DNA from: Apostichopus japonicus
Taxonomy: Eukaryota > Echinodermata > Holothuroidea > Aspidochirotida > Stichopodidae
Length of the DNA: 64,000 bases
Assembly (NCBI RefSeq): GCF_037975245.1
Contig: NC_092570.1
Location: forward strand, 203,501 to 267,500
Reading direction: 5' to 3'
Shown one piece after another: positions 12,386-27,800 of this stretch (within the stretch, counting starts at the first letter, position 1; every line of letters begins with the position of its first letter). The notes below the pieces were generated by a model that was not told the origin of the DNA, did no database searches, and saw nothing but the letters and a program-made list of their open reading frames with translations. A program made the translations under genes and the position numbers.

Positions 12386-12791
12386 TTGTCAACCATATTC
12401 TCACCAAGCACTGTAAATGTACATATAATGCCTTTAAGTAAACATGTCAAAACTATGTAATGTACAGATTTGAAAATTTTACATATTGCAACATCAGTTG
12501 AATTTTCCATCACCATGGTGACCAAAAGTACAAAACAGTTGACTCTCAAAGAGATATCTAACATGTCTTAAATTTGCTTGGTACTCCGAGTCGAAAATTG
12601 CAAGCACTGTTTCTTACAACAATTTCATTCAAGCAAAACTTTGCTTTTAACCATCCTCTTGAAAGAGATCCTCTGCAAAAAGCAAATTAATTTTCAAACA
12701 AGAAACCTTAATTTGCTAACTTCTTTTCTTTCCAAATGGTAATAATACTGGCAAGGTGTACTGACAGAAAACTGAGTTTCTCCCAAAGTCA

Positions 12792-12824
12792 TTAAGACAT
12801 CCACATCTTTCCCAATATTTTGTC
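12792..12824 (-). CDS. AMOT: AMOT exon 11, predicted terminal exon
   Basis: A strong acceptor (pyrimidine-rich CTTTTTCTCTTTTCAACAG on the minus strand) precedes 11 codons in phase 0, [10 protein letters not shown] and TAA. The phase agrees with the exon 10 donor. It ends without the EYLI/EILI-type PDZ ligand known from vertebrate angiomotins. The exon is short and unverified, so another terminal exon may exist. Confidence 0.55.
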   Translation of the reverse strand, partial: DKILGKMWMS

Positions 12825-15800
12825 CTGTTGAAAAGAGAAAAAGTGGTGCTTTTATATAACTAGAAAGACCAGAACAAACCTAAAGAACATACACAGATGA
12901 TGAAACGGAACAATGCAATAATATTATAATAATGCAATCATATAACTGAAGTAAAATAAGCCCAAAATTATCTTGGTCACACAACAATTCAGGTATTTGA
13001 CCTAACTATAGACACAAACCTACCACACTTATAAAAAGTATGATTCTCTTTAAAATAAAATCACATTTGGGAGAGGATAGTAGGGGGGTACCATAAAAAC
13101 TGCAATTGCAAACCAATTTTCAAAAAATGATGCAAGAGTTCTGTTACCTAAATGCAGCAACAGTGTTAGGAAGAAAAAGAAAGTAAGGATAAAATGGGAA
13201 AAAGAGAAGCACAAATAGGAATGTAGGAACAAAAACATACAAGCTTTGCTTAATGTAGCGTGGTCTTGTCAGAGATGACAGGCAATGCCAAGACTCAACT
13301 GTTAGAGCTTACCCTTTCTTCAATTTCCTGGTCTAACTGCCTCAGTTTCTCATCCAGGGCTGTTCTCTCCTTGGACAAATCAGATTCGCTTCCACCTGGA
13401 GAGGCAGAGGAGACCAGAATGATATTTATTTTGCCAGATGAGGGAGATTGATACCATTTATCCTACTAACAGAATGACCTCCAAAAAATGCATTGGGGTT
13501 TCTGCACTTCATGAGGTGGATCTACACACATGCAGTTTACTTAACATTTCCATGAGGAATAATTGTGCTTACAAGGCTTTTAGACTGGTGTGATCTCAAA
13601 TGCTGTTTGACCTACTTATGAAGCAAAATTCTTTTAAGGGTGATCTGCATGCAACACAGAAAGTTCATTCAATCTTTACTTTGAAGTTTTGGATTTAAAA
13701 AGTTTGGGACTTTGATAGCTGCTGACTTCACATGACATTTGACCTCCACAATATATGCACCAAGTTTCTTACATTTACTAAGACAGATCTAGTACATACA
13801 AGGTCACAAGTTCAAGCAGGCTTTGTTTTTGGACTGTTTGTGTTACCATATCTCTACCACTGTTGGCCCTAAACGACTTTGGCCTAAAACAAAAAGATTC
13901 TTTTACTCACTAAGACGGATCTCTAGACATATCATGCAGCTGAATCAAATTTGAATACTGGAGTTGTGACTTTGACCTCAGATGACCATAACCTCTACAT
14001 AACACAAAAGGTTTCTTGCACTCACTAAGGTTATCTTTTACCTCCACAGCCAAAAAACACACGGTTCTAGCACTCAAAAAGATGAATCCACATACTATGA
14101 ACTACATACAAGACTTTAACCTATGTTGACCTTTGACCTCCACATAAGTAATAGGTGTATTGCATTAAGGTGTATCTATATATCATATCAAGTAGGAAGT
14201 CAATCCAAGCTTGGCTTTGGCTCTTTGACTTCCACCAATATCACTAGGGCTCTGAAACATACCAAGGAGATTTATTGCGTTTACGATGTTATCAGACTTT
14301 GACCTCTTTTGACGTTCGACCTCCACCAAATTCAATGGGCTTCTTGTACTCATCAAGTTGGATATATGTACCAATATGAAGCTCAACTATGATATCCTTC
14401 TTGAGTTATGGTGTTTACAATGAGTGTCACATACACACAAACATGCACTTACACATGACTGCATGGACTACTGTTGCCTTCCGGAATCAAAAATCAAAAA
14501 TACTTTTCAAAAACAATTGTAAATAGTTTCCCTCAAACTACAAGATTGTGAAAAGAAATGTACACATAGACATCTTTAACCCCAAACTTGGGACAGAAAA
14601 TGCTAAACACGGAACAGTTGATCAGCAAATTATTACAGTTTTAGTGGAAGAGAAGAGGGGAGGGGAGAACTTACTAGGATTTGTGTGTATGCGGATATGC
14701 TTGGAGGTTGAACATTGTAATATCAGTGTAGTAATGAAACCAAATTAGAAAAATAAATTCCAGAATTTTCAAGGATTGAATACATCCCAAGGTTTAAAGA
14801 AGTTTTGAACTTTCTCTTTTGTAAATTTCTTGATTGTATTAAACTCACTTGCACCCAGTGAGACTCCTGATGTTGTTACAGATGAGGGGTAGGAAGATAC
14901 CCCTGATTCCACCAAGCCTGGTATTCTTTCTTGTGAACCCGTCGGGGCAGCAGTGTGGCGGGCAAGGATAAGGTTCTGTTGTGAGCCAACAGGAGATAGT
15001 GACATCAAGCTTAAATTTTGCATAGAGACCACCGGTGACCTTGAAATGTTTTGATTAGATGAGTGAGGTGACCTCTGAGTTATATTGTGAAGAGAAGTGA
15101 CACTATTACCAGGAGAAGTCCTGTTGTTGAGGGAATCGGAAGAGTTTCTCCTAATATTTTGGACAGAAGAATTTGGGGAAATGGACGTGGGTCTAGATGA
15201 CGTGGATGAGAGTGATGAATCTCGTTCTTGAATTTGCTGGCGTAAGATTTGGATGAGCACTTCTTTCTGGTCAAGTTGAGCTTTGAGTTTGTTTAAACTG
15301 ATGGACAAAGGAAAAAGACTTTGACTGCCTCAGGATACTATTAAAGCAGCTGAAGCAAAACCAGTGATAACAGAATGACATGTAATGTGCTGCAAAAACA
15401 TTGCCATTCCACCTTACATTTCTACAGCAATAAATAAAAGACTGCCTTAAATTGTTCACAACATTTTAATGCAGGAAATATTTTTAACATGACACAGGTC
15501 TGAAACCAGTACCCTCAGGATAAGAAGTTCTGTGAGCCTTTAACTGATCTATCCTGAGCTAAATTACGGCAACTTCCTACAATTCCTTCTTTTGAATATA
15601 GTGTGGATGTAAACCAGACATATATATGATCAAGGAACCTTTAAATTTCTTACTTGGCATCCATGTCAGTCATTCTGTGTGGATTTGAATGGTCATTAGA
15701 CAGGTTTGAACGGTCACTGCTACCTTCAGCGGTTTCTCTGATGTGGAGGTCAGGAGAAACTCTTGGAATTTCTAAAGACTGGCGAAGAGTACATTCTTCT

Positions 15801-18800
15801 AAGTACTTTTGCTCCCACTGTGATGAAAACAGAAACAACAGTGAGTAAAGTTGATGTCTCTAGTTCCATTCACCCCCCTTCAACACCCTCTCCTCCCAAA
15901 AGTAGCTCAACAGACCCACAATTACTATATGCTATATTTTGATTTCCAAACTCTATATACACCTAAAGGTATTCAAGAGAGGAACACTTTATGTTCAATC
16001 TCTTTTACGATGAATTCTTCTGCATGACAGGAAAACTTACAATTAACCCATTACGCATATGTTACCTTGCTAACTTCAGCCTCCAGTCTTAATATGGTTG
16101 AATATTTTCCATTACATATACGTCACCATGCTAACTTCAGCCTCCAGTCTTAATATGGTTGAATATTTTCCATTACGCATACGTTACCTTGCTAACTTCA
16201 GCCTCCAGTCTTAACATGGTTGAATCTTTTCCATTATGCATACGTTACCTTGCTAACTTCAGCCTCCAGTCTTAACATGGTTGCATCTTTTCCATTACGC
16301 ATACGTTACCTTGTTAACTTCAGCCTCCAGTCTTAACATGGTTGCATCTTTTCCATTACGCATACGTTACCTTGTTAACTTCAGCCTCCAGTCTTAACAT
16401 GGTTGCATCTTTTCCATTACGCATACGTTACCTTGTTAACTTCAGCCTCCAGTCTCAACATGGTTGCATCTTTTCCATTACGCATACGTTACCTTGTTAA
16501 CTTCAGCCTCCAGTCTCAACATGGTTGCATCTTTTCCATTACGCATACGTTACCTTGCTAACTTCAGCCTCCAGTCTCAACATGGTTGCATCTTTTCCAT
16601 TACGCATACGTTACCTTGCTAACTTCAGCCTCCAGTCTTAACATGGTTGCATCTTTTCCATTACGCATACGTTACCTTGTTAACTTCAGCCTCCAGTCTT
16701 AACATGGTTGCATCTTTTCCATTACGCATACGTTACCTTGTTAACTTCAGCCTCCAGTCTTAACATGGTTGCATCTTTTCCATTACGCATACGTTACCTT
16801 GTTAACTTCAGCCTCCAGTCTTAACATGGTTGCATCTTTTCCATTACGCATACGTTACCTTGCTAACTTCAGCCTCCAGTCTTAACATGGTTGCATCTTT
16901 TCCATTACGCATACGTTACCTTGCTAACTTCAGCCTCCAGTCTTAACATGGTTGCATCTTTTCCATTACGCATACGTTACCTTGCTAACTTCAGCCTCCA
17001 GTCTTAACATGGTTGCATCTTTTCCATTACGCATACGTTACCTTGCTAACTTCAGCCTCCAGTCTTAACATGGTTGCATCTTTTCCATTACGCATACGTT
17101 ACCTTGCTAACTTCAGCCTCCAGTCTTAACATGGTTGCATCTTTTCCATTACGCATACGTTACCTTGCTAACTTCAGCCTCCAGTCTCAACATGGTTGCA
17201 TCTTTTCCATTACGCATACGTTACCTTGCTAACTTCAGCCTCCAGTCTCAACATGGTTGCATCTTTTCCATTACGCATACGTTACCTTGCTAACTTCAGC
17301 CTCCAGTCTCAACATGGTTGCATCTTTTCCATTACGCATACGTTACCTTGCTAACTTCAGCCTCCAGTCTCAACATGGTTGCATCTTTTCCATTACGCAT
17401 ACGTTACCTTGCTAACTTCAGCCTCCAGTCTCAACATGGTTGCATCTTTTCCATTACGCATACGTTACCTTGCTAACTTCAGCCTCCAGTCTCAACATGG
17501 TTGCATCTTTTCCATTACGCATACGTTACCTTGCTAACTTCAGCCTCCAGTCTCAACATGGTTGCATCTTTTCCATTACGCATACGTTACCTTGCTAACT
17601 TCAGCCTCCAGTCTCAACATGGTTGCATCTTTTCCATTACGCATACGTTACCTTGCTAACTTCAGCCTCCAGTCTCAACATGGTTGCATCTTTTCCATTA
17701 CGCATACGTTACCTTGTTAACTTCAGCCTCCAGTCTCAACATGGTTGCATCTTTTCCATTACATATACGTTACCTTGCTAACTTCAGCCTCCAGTCTCAA
17801 CATGGTTGCATCTTTTCCATTACATATACGTTACCTTGCTAACTTCAGCCTCCAGTCTCAACATGGTTGCATCTTTTCCATTACATATACGTTACCTTGC
17901 TAACTTCAGCCTCCAGTCTCAACATGGTTGCATCTTTTCCATTACATATACGTTACCTTGCTAACTTCAGCCTCCAGTCTCAACATGGTTGCATCTTTTC
18001 CATTACGCATACGTTACCTTGCTAACTTCAGCCTCCAGTCTCAACATGGTTGCATCTTTTCCATTACATATACGTTACCTTGCTAACTTCAGCCTCCAGT
18101 CTCAACATGGTTGCATCTTTTCCATTACATATACGTTACCTTGCTAACTTCAGCCTCCAGTCTCAACATGGTTGCATCTTTTCCATTACATATACGTTAC
18201 CTTGCTAACTTCAGCCTCCAGTCTCAACATGGTTGCATCTTTTCCATTACATATACGTTACCTTGCTAACTTCAGCCTCCAGTCTCAACATGGTTGCATC
18301 TTTTCCATTACATATACGTTACCTTGCTAACTTCAGCCTCCAGTCTCAACATGGTTGCATCTTTTCCATTACGCATACGTTACCATGCTAACTTCAGCCT
18401 CCAGTCTTAACATGGTTGCATCTTTTCCATTACGCATACGTTACCTTGCTAACTTCAGCCTCCAGTCTTAACATGGTTGCATCTTTTCCATTACGCATAC
18501 GTTACCTTGCTAACTTCAGCCTCCAGTCTTAACATGGTTGCATCTTTTCCATTACATATACAATACCTTGCTAACTTCAGCCTCCAGTCTCAATATGGTT
18601 GCATCCTTTTCTCGAATAAGATCAGCTAAAGACGTACTTTCATTATCTTCGAGTCCTGACACCCCTTCGTCAGGAGGAGTGTTCCTCTAAAGATAGACGA
18701 GAGAATGAAACCGTTTAGTGGTTTCGATGCCTTAATCTATTCATAGTCTGGTAGGTCATACATGTTAATATTCCTGAACTTGTGCAAAGCAAAATATATT

Positions 18801-21800
18801 GGCTAATGTGACAAAATATAAATGGAGGTACCACCAATTGGTTATCATGACAGTTTAGTGACATAGTATAACAAGAGCCCAATGGGCAATATGGTTCCTT
18901 GCTTAAAGAAAAATAAAATTTGTTGTATATATGTCAGTCATTACATTCGTTAATTAAACGCTAACACCAGTAACAACAAGTGTATTCCAAGTATGGATAC
19001 ATTCTGATTTAAAAGTTTTGGAGTTATTTCAAAATTACAGATTGGCCTCTCCCCAAGGAAATTGGGGCCAATAAAAGTTGTGCCTACATGGTCCCAAAAT
19101 ATTTGGCACAAACAAACTGGCTCTAAAATGTATATGCCCTCCCCCCAAATGGTCCCACAAATTTGATATCCCAAATGCATTTGAGGTGGCAATAAAATTT
19201 GAGCCTGTCTGGCCCAAAGATGCATCAGGAATTGTTTTGGGGCCCAGATGGTCCAGAAAATGTGGGCCTAATTGTTGTGGCAAAGAACAGGTACATGGCC
19301 ATACCAAGTAAATCATTAATAATCATGAGGCTGGAACCAAAACCAATAGCATACATCTACACATTATCTACCTACCAAGTATAGCATTGATTCAACCTTT
19401 AATTGTTGTTGTTGTTGGAAATTACTTACTATTTATTTACATCACCACACCAAAATGAACTAAATCAGACATAAAGATAAAGAGCTATTGACACTTTTAT
19501 GTTTTTATGTTAAGTCCTGCCCACTCATTAATATTCAAGTGATGTAACAGTGAACATACCAATTGAAAAACAAATAGCAAAACATGAAGCAAATTGTAGA
19601 AAAACTTGCATATTGTTGTCAAAGCGAGTAATCATGGAGATATGTAAACTATGACATGACAGCAACCTATAACAGCATACCCTTATTCTCTAAGAGCAAA
19701 CTGTGACATGACAGCAACCTATTACAGCATACCCATATATGCTCTCAGAGCAAACTGTGACATGACAGCAACCTATAACAGCATACCCATATATGCTCTA
19801 AGAGCAAACTGTGACATGACAGCAACCTATTACAGCATACCCATATATGCTCTCAGAGCAAACTGTGACATGACAGCATCCTATTACAGCATACCCATAT
19901 GCTCTAAGAGCAAACTATGACATGACAGCAACCTATTACAGCATACCCATATATGCTCTCAGAGCAAACTGTGACATGACAGCAACCTATAACAGCATAC
20001 CCATATGCTCTAAGAGCAAACTATGACATGACAGCAACCTATTACAGCATACCCATATATGCTCTCAGAGCAAACTGTGACATGACAGCATCCTATTACA
20101 GCATACCCATATATGCTCTCAGAGCAAACTGTGACATGACAGCAACCTATAACAGCATACCCTTATTCTCTAAGAGCACCTATTGCAGCATACCCATATG
20201 CTCTAAGCGCAAACTGTGACATGACAGCAACCTATTACAGCATACCCATATATGCTCTAAGAGCAAACTGTGACATGACAGCAACCTATAACAGCATACC
20301 CATATATGCTCTAAGAGCAAACTGTGACATGACAGCAACCTATAACAGCATACCCTTATTCTCTAAGAGCACCTATTGCAGCATACCCATATGCTCTCAG
20401 AGCAAACTGTGACATGACAGCATCCTATTACAGCATACCCATATATGCTCTAAGCGCAAACTGTGACATGACAGCAACCTATTACAGCATACCCATATGC
20501 TCTAAGCGCAAACTGTGACATGACAGCAACCTATAACAGCATACCCATATATGCTCTCCAGAGCAAACTGTGACATGACAGCAACCTATAACAGCATACC
20601 CATATATGCTCTAAGAGCAAACTGTGACATGACAGCAACCTATAACAGCATACCCTTATTCTCTAAGAGCACCTATTGCAGCATACCCATATGCTCTAAG
20701 CGCAAACTGTGACATGACAGCAACCTATAACAGCATACCCATATATGCTCTAAGAGCAAACTGTGACATGACAGCAACCTATAACAGCATACCCTTATTC
20801 TCTAAGAGCACCTATTGCAGCATACCCATATATGCTCTAAGAGCAAACTGTGACATGACAGCAACCTATTACAGCATACCTATATGCTCTAAGAGCAAAC
20901 TGTGACATGACAGCAACCTATTACAGCATACCTATATGCTCTAAGAGCAAACTGTGACATGACAGCAACCTATTACAGCATACCCATATGCTCTAAGCGC
21001 AAACTGTGACATGACAGCAACCTATTACAGCATACCTATATGCTCTAAGAGCAAACTGTGACATGACAGCAACCTATTACAGCATACCTATATGCTCTAA
21101 GAGCAAACTGTGACATGACAGCAACCTATTACAGCATACCTATATGCTCTAAGAGCAAACTGTGACATGACAGCAACCTATTACAGCATACCCATATGCT
21201 CTAAGCGCAAACTGTGACATGACAGCAACCTATAACAGCATACCCATATATGCTCTAAGAGCAAACTGTGACATGACAGCAACCTATTACAGCATACCTA
21301 TATGCTCTAAGAGCAAACTGTGACATGACAGCAACCTATTACAGCATACCCATATGCTCTAAGCGCAAACTGTGACATGACAGCAACCTATTACAGCATA
21401 CCTATATGCTCTAAGAGCAAACTGTGACATGACAGCAACCTATTACAGCATACCTATATGCTCTAAGAGCAAACTGTGACATGACAGCAACCTATTACAG
21501 CATACCTATATGCTCTAAGAGCAAACTGTGACATGACAGCAACCTATTACAGCATACCCATATGCTCTAAGCGCAAACTGTGACATGACAGCAACCTATT
21601 ACAGCATACCTATATGCTCTAAGAGCAAACTGTGACATGACAGCAACCTATTACAGCATACCTATATGCTCTAAGAGCAAACTGTGACATGACAGCAACC
21701 TATTACAGCATACCCATATGCTCTAAGCGCAAACTGTGACATGACAGCAACCTATTACAGCATACCCATATGCTCTAAGCGCAAACTGTGACATGACAGC

Positions 21801-24800
21801 AACCTATAACAGCATACCCATATATGCTCTCCAGAGCAAACTGTGACATGACAGCAACCTATAACAGCATACCCATATATGCTCTAAGAGCAAACTGTGA
21901 CATGACAGCAACCTATAACAGCATACCCTTATTCTCTAAGAGCACCTATTGCAGCATACCCATATGCTCTAAGCGCAAACTGTGACATGACAGCAACCTA
22001 TAACAGCATACCCATATATGCTCTAAGAGCAAACTGTGACATGACAGCAACCTATTACAGCATACCTATATGCTCTAAGAGCAAACTGTGACATGACAGC
22101 AACCTATTACAGCATACCCATATGCTCTAAGCGCAAACTGTGACATGACAGCAACCTATTACAGCATACCTATATGCTCTAAGAGCAAACTGTGACATGA
22201 CAGCAACCTATTACAGCATACCTATATGCTCTAAGAGCAAACTGTGACATGACAGCAACCTATTACAGCATACCTATATGCTCTAAGAGCAAACTGTGAC
22301 ATGACAGCAACCTATTACAGCATACCCATATGCTCTAAGCGCAAACTGTGACATGACAGCAACCTATTACAGCATACCTATATGCTCTAAGAGCAAACTG
22401 TGACATGACAGCAACCTATAACAGCATACCCATATATGCTCTAAGAGCAAACTGTGACATGACAGCAACCTATTACAGCATACCTATATGCTCTAAGAGC
22501 AAACTGTGACATGACAGCAACCTATTACAGCATACCCATATGCTCTAAGCGCAAACTGTGACATGACAGCAACCTATTACAGCATACCTATATGCTCTAA
22601 GAGCAAACTGTGACATGACAGCAACCTATTACAGCATACCTATATGCTCTAAGAGCAAACTGTGACATGACAGCAACCTATAACAGCATACCCTTATTCT
22701 CTAAGAGCACCTATTACAGCATACCCATATGCTCTAAGCGCAAACTGTGACATGACAGCAACCTATTACAGCATACCCATATGCTCTAAGCGCAAACTGT
22801 GACATGACAGCAACCTATTACAGCATACCTATATGCTCTCAGAGCAAACTGTGACATGACAGCAACCTATTACAGCATACCCTTATTCTCTAAGAGCACC
22901 TATTACAGCATACCTATATGCTCTAAGCGCAAACTGTGACATGACAGCAACCTATAACAGCATACCCATATATGCTCTAAGAGCAAACTATGACATGACA
23001 GCAACCTATTACAGCATACCCATATATGCTCTCAGAGCAAACTGTGACATGACAGCAACCTATAACAGCATACCCATATATGCTCTAAGAGCAAACTATG
23101 ACATGACAGCAACCTATTACAGCATACCCATATATGCTCTCCAGAGCAAACTGTGACATGACAGCATCCTATTACAGCATACCCATATATGCTTTCAGAG
23201 CAAACTGTGACATGACAGCAACCTATTATCAATATTAGCAAAACTGTTGGGTGCTCCACAATAAAACAAACTTAATTCTCATGACAAGGGATTGCATTTT
23301 TGTTTTCTCTCAATGAGCAAACAAAAGCTAGTAACTTTGTCCAAACATCCGGTGATGAAGCATTTTTTTAAATGCTTGCATACAAGAATGAAAATATAAG
23401 AACACTATTTTTGTGAAATGAGATGTTTCAGATTTCCTGGATGAGAGAAGCTGATGAAAGCTCCTTGCAATATATCTGTTTGCCAAAAGAAGAAAATTGC
23501 ATAGTAATACATCTTGATACACTGTTTAAAAACATAGAAACATAGAGCTGGTTGTCACGGAAACCAAGAAACACTCCCTATTGGCATGGCATTTTCTTTC
23601 AACATACCTTTTCAATTTTTAACCTCTCTATTTCTTTCTCCAAATGTTCCCTTACTTGCTGTTCCTTGATTTCTCTCTTCTGAATGGCTTTTTGCAGTGA
23701 TTCGACCAGACTCTCAAGTGCATTGGCCTTCTCCAGGTAACCTTGTCTTCGCTTGCACTGAAAACAAAATAGTAACGTCAAAAAAAAAAACAGATAAAAG
23801 AAAGAGAAAGACAAATGAAGCAAGGACAAGTTACTGAACAAACTTCATATCCACAGGTTGGTCCTGCTGCAGAAATGAAATGTTCAGAGGACTGACAGGT
23901 GTAATGCAGCAAAGAGACGTTTGCTTCGAATCCAAGGAAAAATGTTGAATAGACATGCAGCCTTCAGAAATTAAGTTTATTCAAATTATATATTTAAAAT
24001 GGGGACTGGGGTCAAAGGAAAACTGTTCTGTTCACAAGTGAAAGATATGAAATTGATTATCTAGCCCGTAAGCTATTGTTTCCAAAGGGTTCTTGTGCTG
24101 ATATATGCAAATTTAAGGATGGCAATCTTGTTTTCTGTTTTGTCCTGGCAGGCAGGACTTGGTTTTATCCTAACAAGATCATCCTTTATGGAATATGTTG
24201 ATATATTTATTCTTTACATCCCAGCAGAATCTCAATTGTTTGATCCTAACAGTGTCTTTGTTTTGATGATAGTATCACTGCTTTGATCCTAGCAGGATCT
24301 TCATGGTTTTTATACCTATTAGTCTATTTCATGATGCTGATCATAGAACAACCTTCACTGTGGCAGAATCTTAATTGTTTGATCCTAACAGTGTCTTTGT
24401 TTTGATGATAGTATCACTGCTTTGATCCTAGCAGGATCTTCATGGTTTTTACACCTATTAGTCTATTTCATGATGCTGATCATACAACAACCTTCACTGT
24501 AGCAGAATCTTTATTGTTTGATCCTAACAGTGTCTTTGTTTTGATGATAGTATCACTGCTTTGATCCTAGCAGGATCTTCATGGTTCTTATACCTATTAG
24601 TCTATTTCATGATGCTGATCATAGAACAACCTTCACTGTAGCAGAATCTTAATTGTTTGATCCTAACAGTGTCTTTGTTTTGATGATAGTATCACTGCTT
24701 TGATCCTAGCAGGATCTTCATGGTTTTTATACCTATTAGTCTATTTCATGATGCTGATCATAGAACAACCTTCACTGTAGCAGAATCTTAATTGTTTTGG

Positions 24801-27800
24801 AAGCAATAGCGATGGTTTGGTCCTTAGGGGACATATCTTGGAGTTAGTTAAGAATATCCATACTTGATCCTATCATTAATATCCATACTTGATCCTATCA
24901 TTAATATCCATATTTGATCCTATCATTAATATCCATACTTGATCCTATCATTAATATCCATACTTGATCCTATCATTAATATCCATACTTGATCCTATCA
25001 TTAATATCCATACTTGATCCTATCATTAAAATCCATACTTGATCCTATCATTAATATCCATACTTGATCCTATCATTAATATCCATACTTGATCCTATCA
25101 TTAATATCCATACTTGATCCTATCATTAATATCCATACTTGATCCTATCATTAATATCCATACTTGATCCTATCATTAATATCCATACTTGATCCTATCA
25201 TTAATATCCATACTTGATCCTATCATTAATATCCATACTTGATCCTATCATTAATATATTTATACCATCAGGAAATATTAGCATCCAAGTGCATTATTAT
25301 TAAGGTGAAGAAGGTAAGGTAGCCCCACCAATGACAAACTATTGTAACTTTATTAACATTCTGTTTAATCCAACACAAACTGATTTGAGACTTCAGGTAG
25401 ACCAACAACTCAAGAAACAATTGAACTTTTTGCAGTAAACTGCTAGCACTAAAACAAAACAACTTTCAGTTAATTCTCACCTCTTCCTGAAGTTTAACAA
25501 CATTAGCCTGAGCGTTTGAGAGAGCGTTGTCAAGGACGTCTATGTGTAGCCTTTGTTCGTCTAATGTAACACGTTGTGCAATCATTTCCTCTTCCATTCT
25601 TACATAGCTCATGTCGCATTCTTGTCCTTTAAAAAGAATCAAGGATTAAAACAACTTCAGTAAACATGTTTAAAACTTTGGGAGTACATTTTCATTCCAG
25701 CAGGGTCTTTTCAGAAGCAAGTGAAAGGGAACAAATGCAAATAACAGTTCACACAAAGTCTTTGCTTACACAATTTAACTATCAAAATTCAATCAAATAC
25801 TTTGATTAAAAGGGATCTTCCGAAGACAAAAACCGATTTCCCTATACAAATGGCAAAAGAGAAAGAGTTAAAGAAAATGAATGCTAAAGGGCATCATAGG
25901 AATTAAAGGAATATTGGAAGGTAATAAGAAGGTAATATAGCTGAGTTTATGGGATGCAAGCAAATCTGATTTTCTTACTTTGAGCTGTGAGTTCAGCAAT
26001 CATGGCCCCTCTCTTGTGCAGCTCAGAGTGCAGTTCTCCGGTCTCTACCTTCTGTTGTGCTGTTACGCTCTCCTTGTTGGTGTAATGCGCATGTAGATGT
26101 TCCAATTTGGCTGGAAAAGTTTGAATGCAACATTTTCAACGGACCATTCACAAAACATGCTACACATCTTTGGATTAGGCCAGATCTTTAATTATTCATC
26201 ACTGGGCATAGATTCTATTGTTATGGCTCCAGAACAACACATACACTGTAAGCTTAGCAGAATGAAGTACAGTAAGCACTGTTATGGAAGATATGACAAA
26301 CATCCCACATGAACAACTACTGCATACATGTCAGGGTTTCAATTAAGGACTTAGAGAGCCAATGCAACATTTTAGAGGCAAGTTTGAAATTGCCTACAAT
26401 TTTCTTTGAAATGTCAGGTTACTGTAGCACAGTAATTTTCAGCTTTCACAATGGTACCAAGGCAAGTTTCCAAAATCTAGGCTATTAACTGTTTGATATA
26501 GAACAGAGTAAAACTGTAAGTTACAGTTTGACTGACATGCACTCACCCATGAGTTGTCCATTGTGTGACTGCAGTCGTTTAATTTCATTTTCCAGTTTCC
26601 ATTTATACACTGTCTCTAGTTGTTCCCTTTTCCTGGATGTTTCAACAAGCATCTCATGATCAGCTTGGACCCTCATAATGTCTTGTTCAAACTATAATTG
26701 GAACAAAAGAAAGTTGGTTCCAAAATTTTGTTTATGAAATATATAAAGGTGGCAGGCACAAGACAATGTACATAATATGACCCATGATAAGAGGTTTCTA
26801 CAAGTTGAAAAGGGAGCAAAGGCCAATGAATTATGAAGTCTGTATGTTACATAATTATTGCACCCTTATGGGAACATATAATTGAGCAAATGTTGCTAAA
26901 ATGTTCTATTCTTGTCTCTGTAATGTGGGACTTTACCCTGTGCTAGTTTAGGTATTATTTTGGATTATACTGTACCCCAACAGATTCAACAAGCAAAAGT
27001 CAACAAAGGTAATTGGAAGAAATGTTCAAAAGATGCAGGAAAAATGCTCATTATTGATAGTATAGTACTAGTGTAGGGTGAAGATATACTGTAGCACCAG
27101 GGCACTAGATGTTAGTGACCATATACTGTACATGTACACAGTATGAATGGCTACATAAGCGTTCCTGATAATCCAGGGCACTAGATGTATCATGTTAGTG
27201 ACCATATACTGTACATGTAGGCACTATGTTAGTGACCATATACTGTACATGTACACAGTATGAATGGTTACTGTACATAATGGTTCCTGATAATCCAGGG
27301 CACTAGATGTTAGTGACCATATACTGTACATATAGGCACTATATGTTAGTGACCATATACTGTACATGTACACAGTATGAATGGTTACATAAGGGTTCCT
27401 GATAATCCAGGGCACTAAATGTATCATGTTAGTGACCATATACTGTACATGTAGGCACTATATGTTAGTGACCATATACTGTACATGTACACAGTATGAA
27501 TGGTTAATGTACATAAGGGTTCCTGATAATCCAGGGCACTAGATGTTAGTGACCATATACTGTACATATAGGCACTATATGTTGGTGACCATATACTGTA
27601 CATGTACACAGTATGAATGGTTACATAAGGGTTCCTGATAATCCAGGGCACTAGATGTATCATGTTAGTGACCATATACTGTACATGTAGGCACTATATG
27701 TTAGTGACCATATACTGTACATGTACACAGTATGAATGGTTACATAAGGGTTCCGGATATTAAGTTAGGGTGGCTACTTTGGATGGATTAAATGTGCTGT

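Noticed and set aside
12036-12460. Proline-rich small proteins in three overlapping frames
   Set aside because: All come from a CT-rich low-complexity tract with no conserved sequence.
12700-12824. Reading AMOT exon 11 in the frame giving KDVDVLM as a PDZ-like end
   Set aside because: That frame needs a donor phase that exon 10 does not provide; only the frame ending GKMWMS fits.
16061-18640. CRISPR array
   Set aside because: Units are contiguous direct repeats with no unique spacers, the genome is eukaryotic, and the unit is explained by AMOT exon 7. The same applies to the other arrays.
19078-19311. Overlapping frames at 18.95-19.38 kb as genes
   Set aside because: They lie in an AMOT intron, in an eroded repeat, with no family similarity and frames on both strands equally open.
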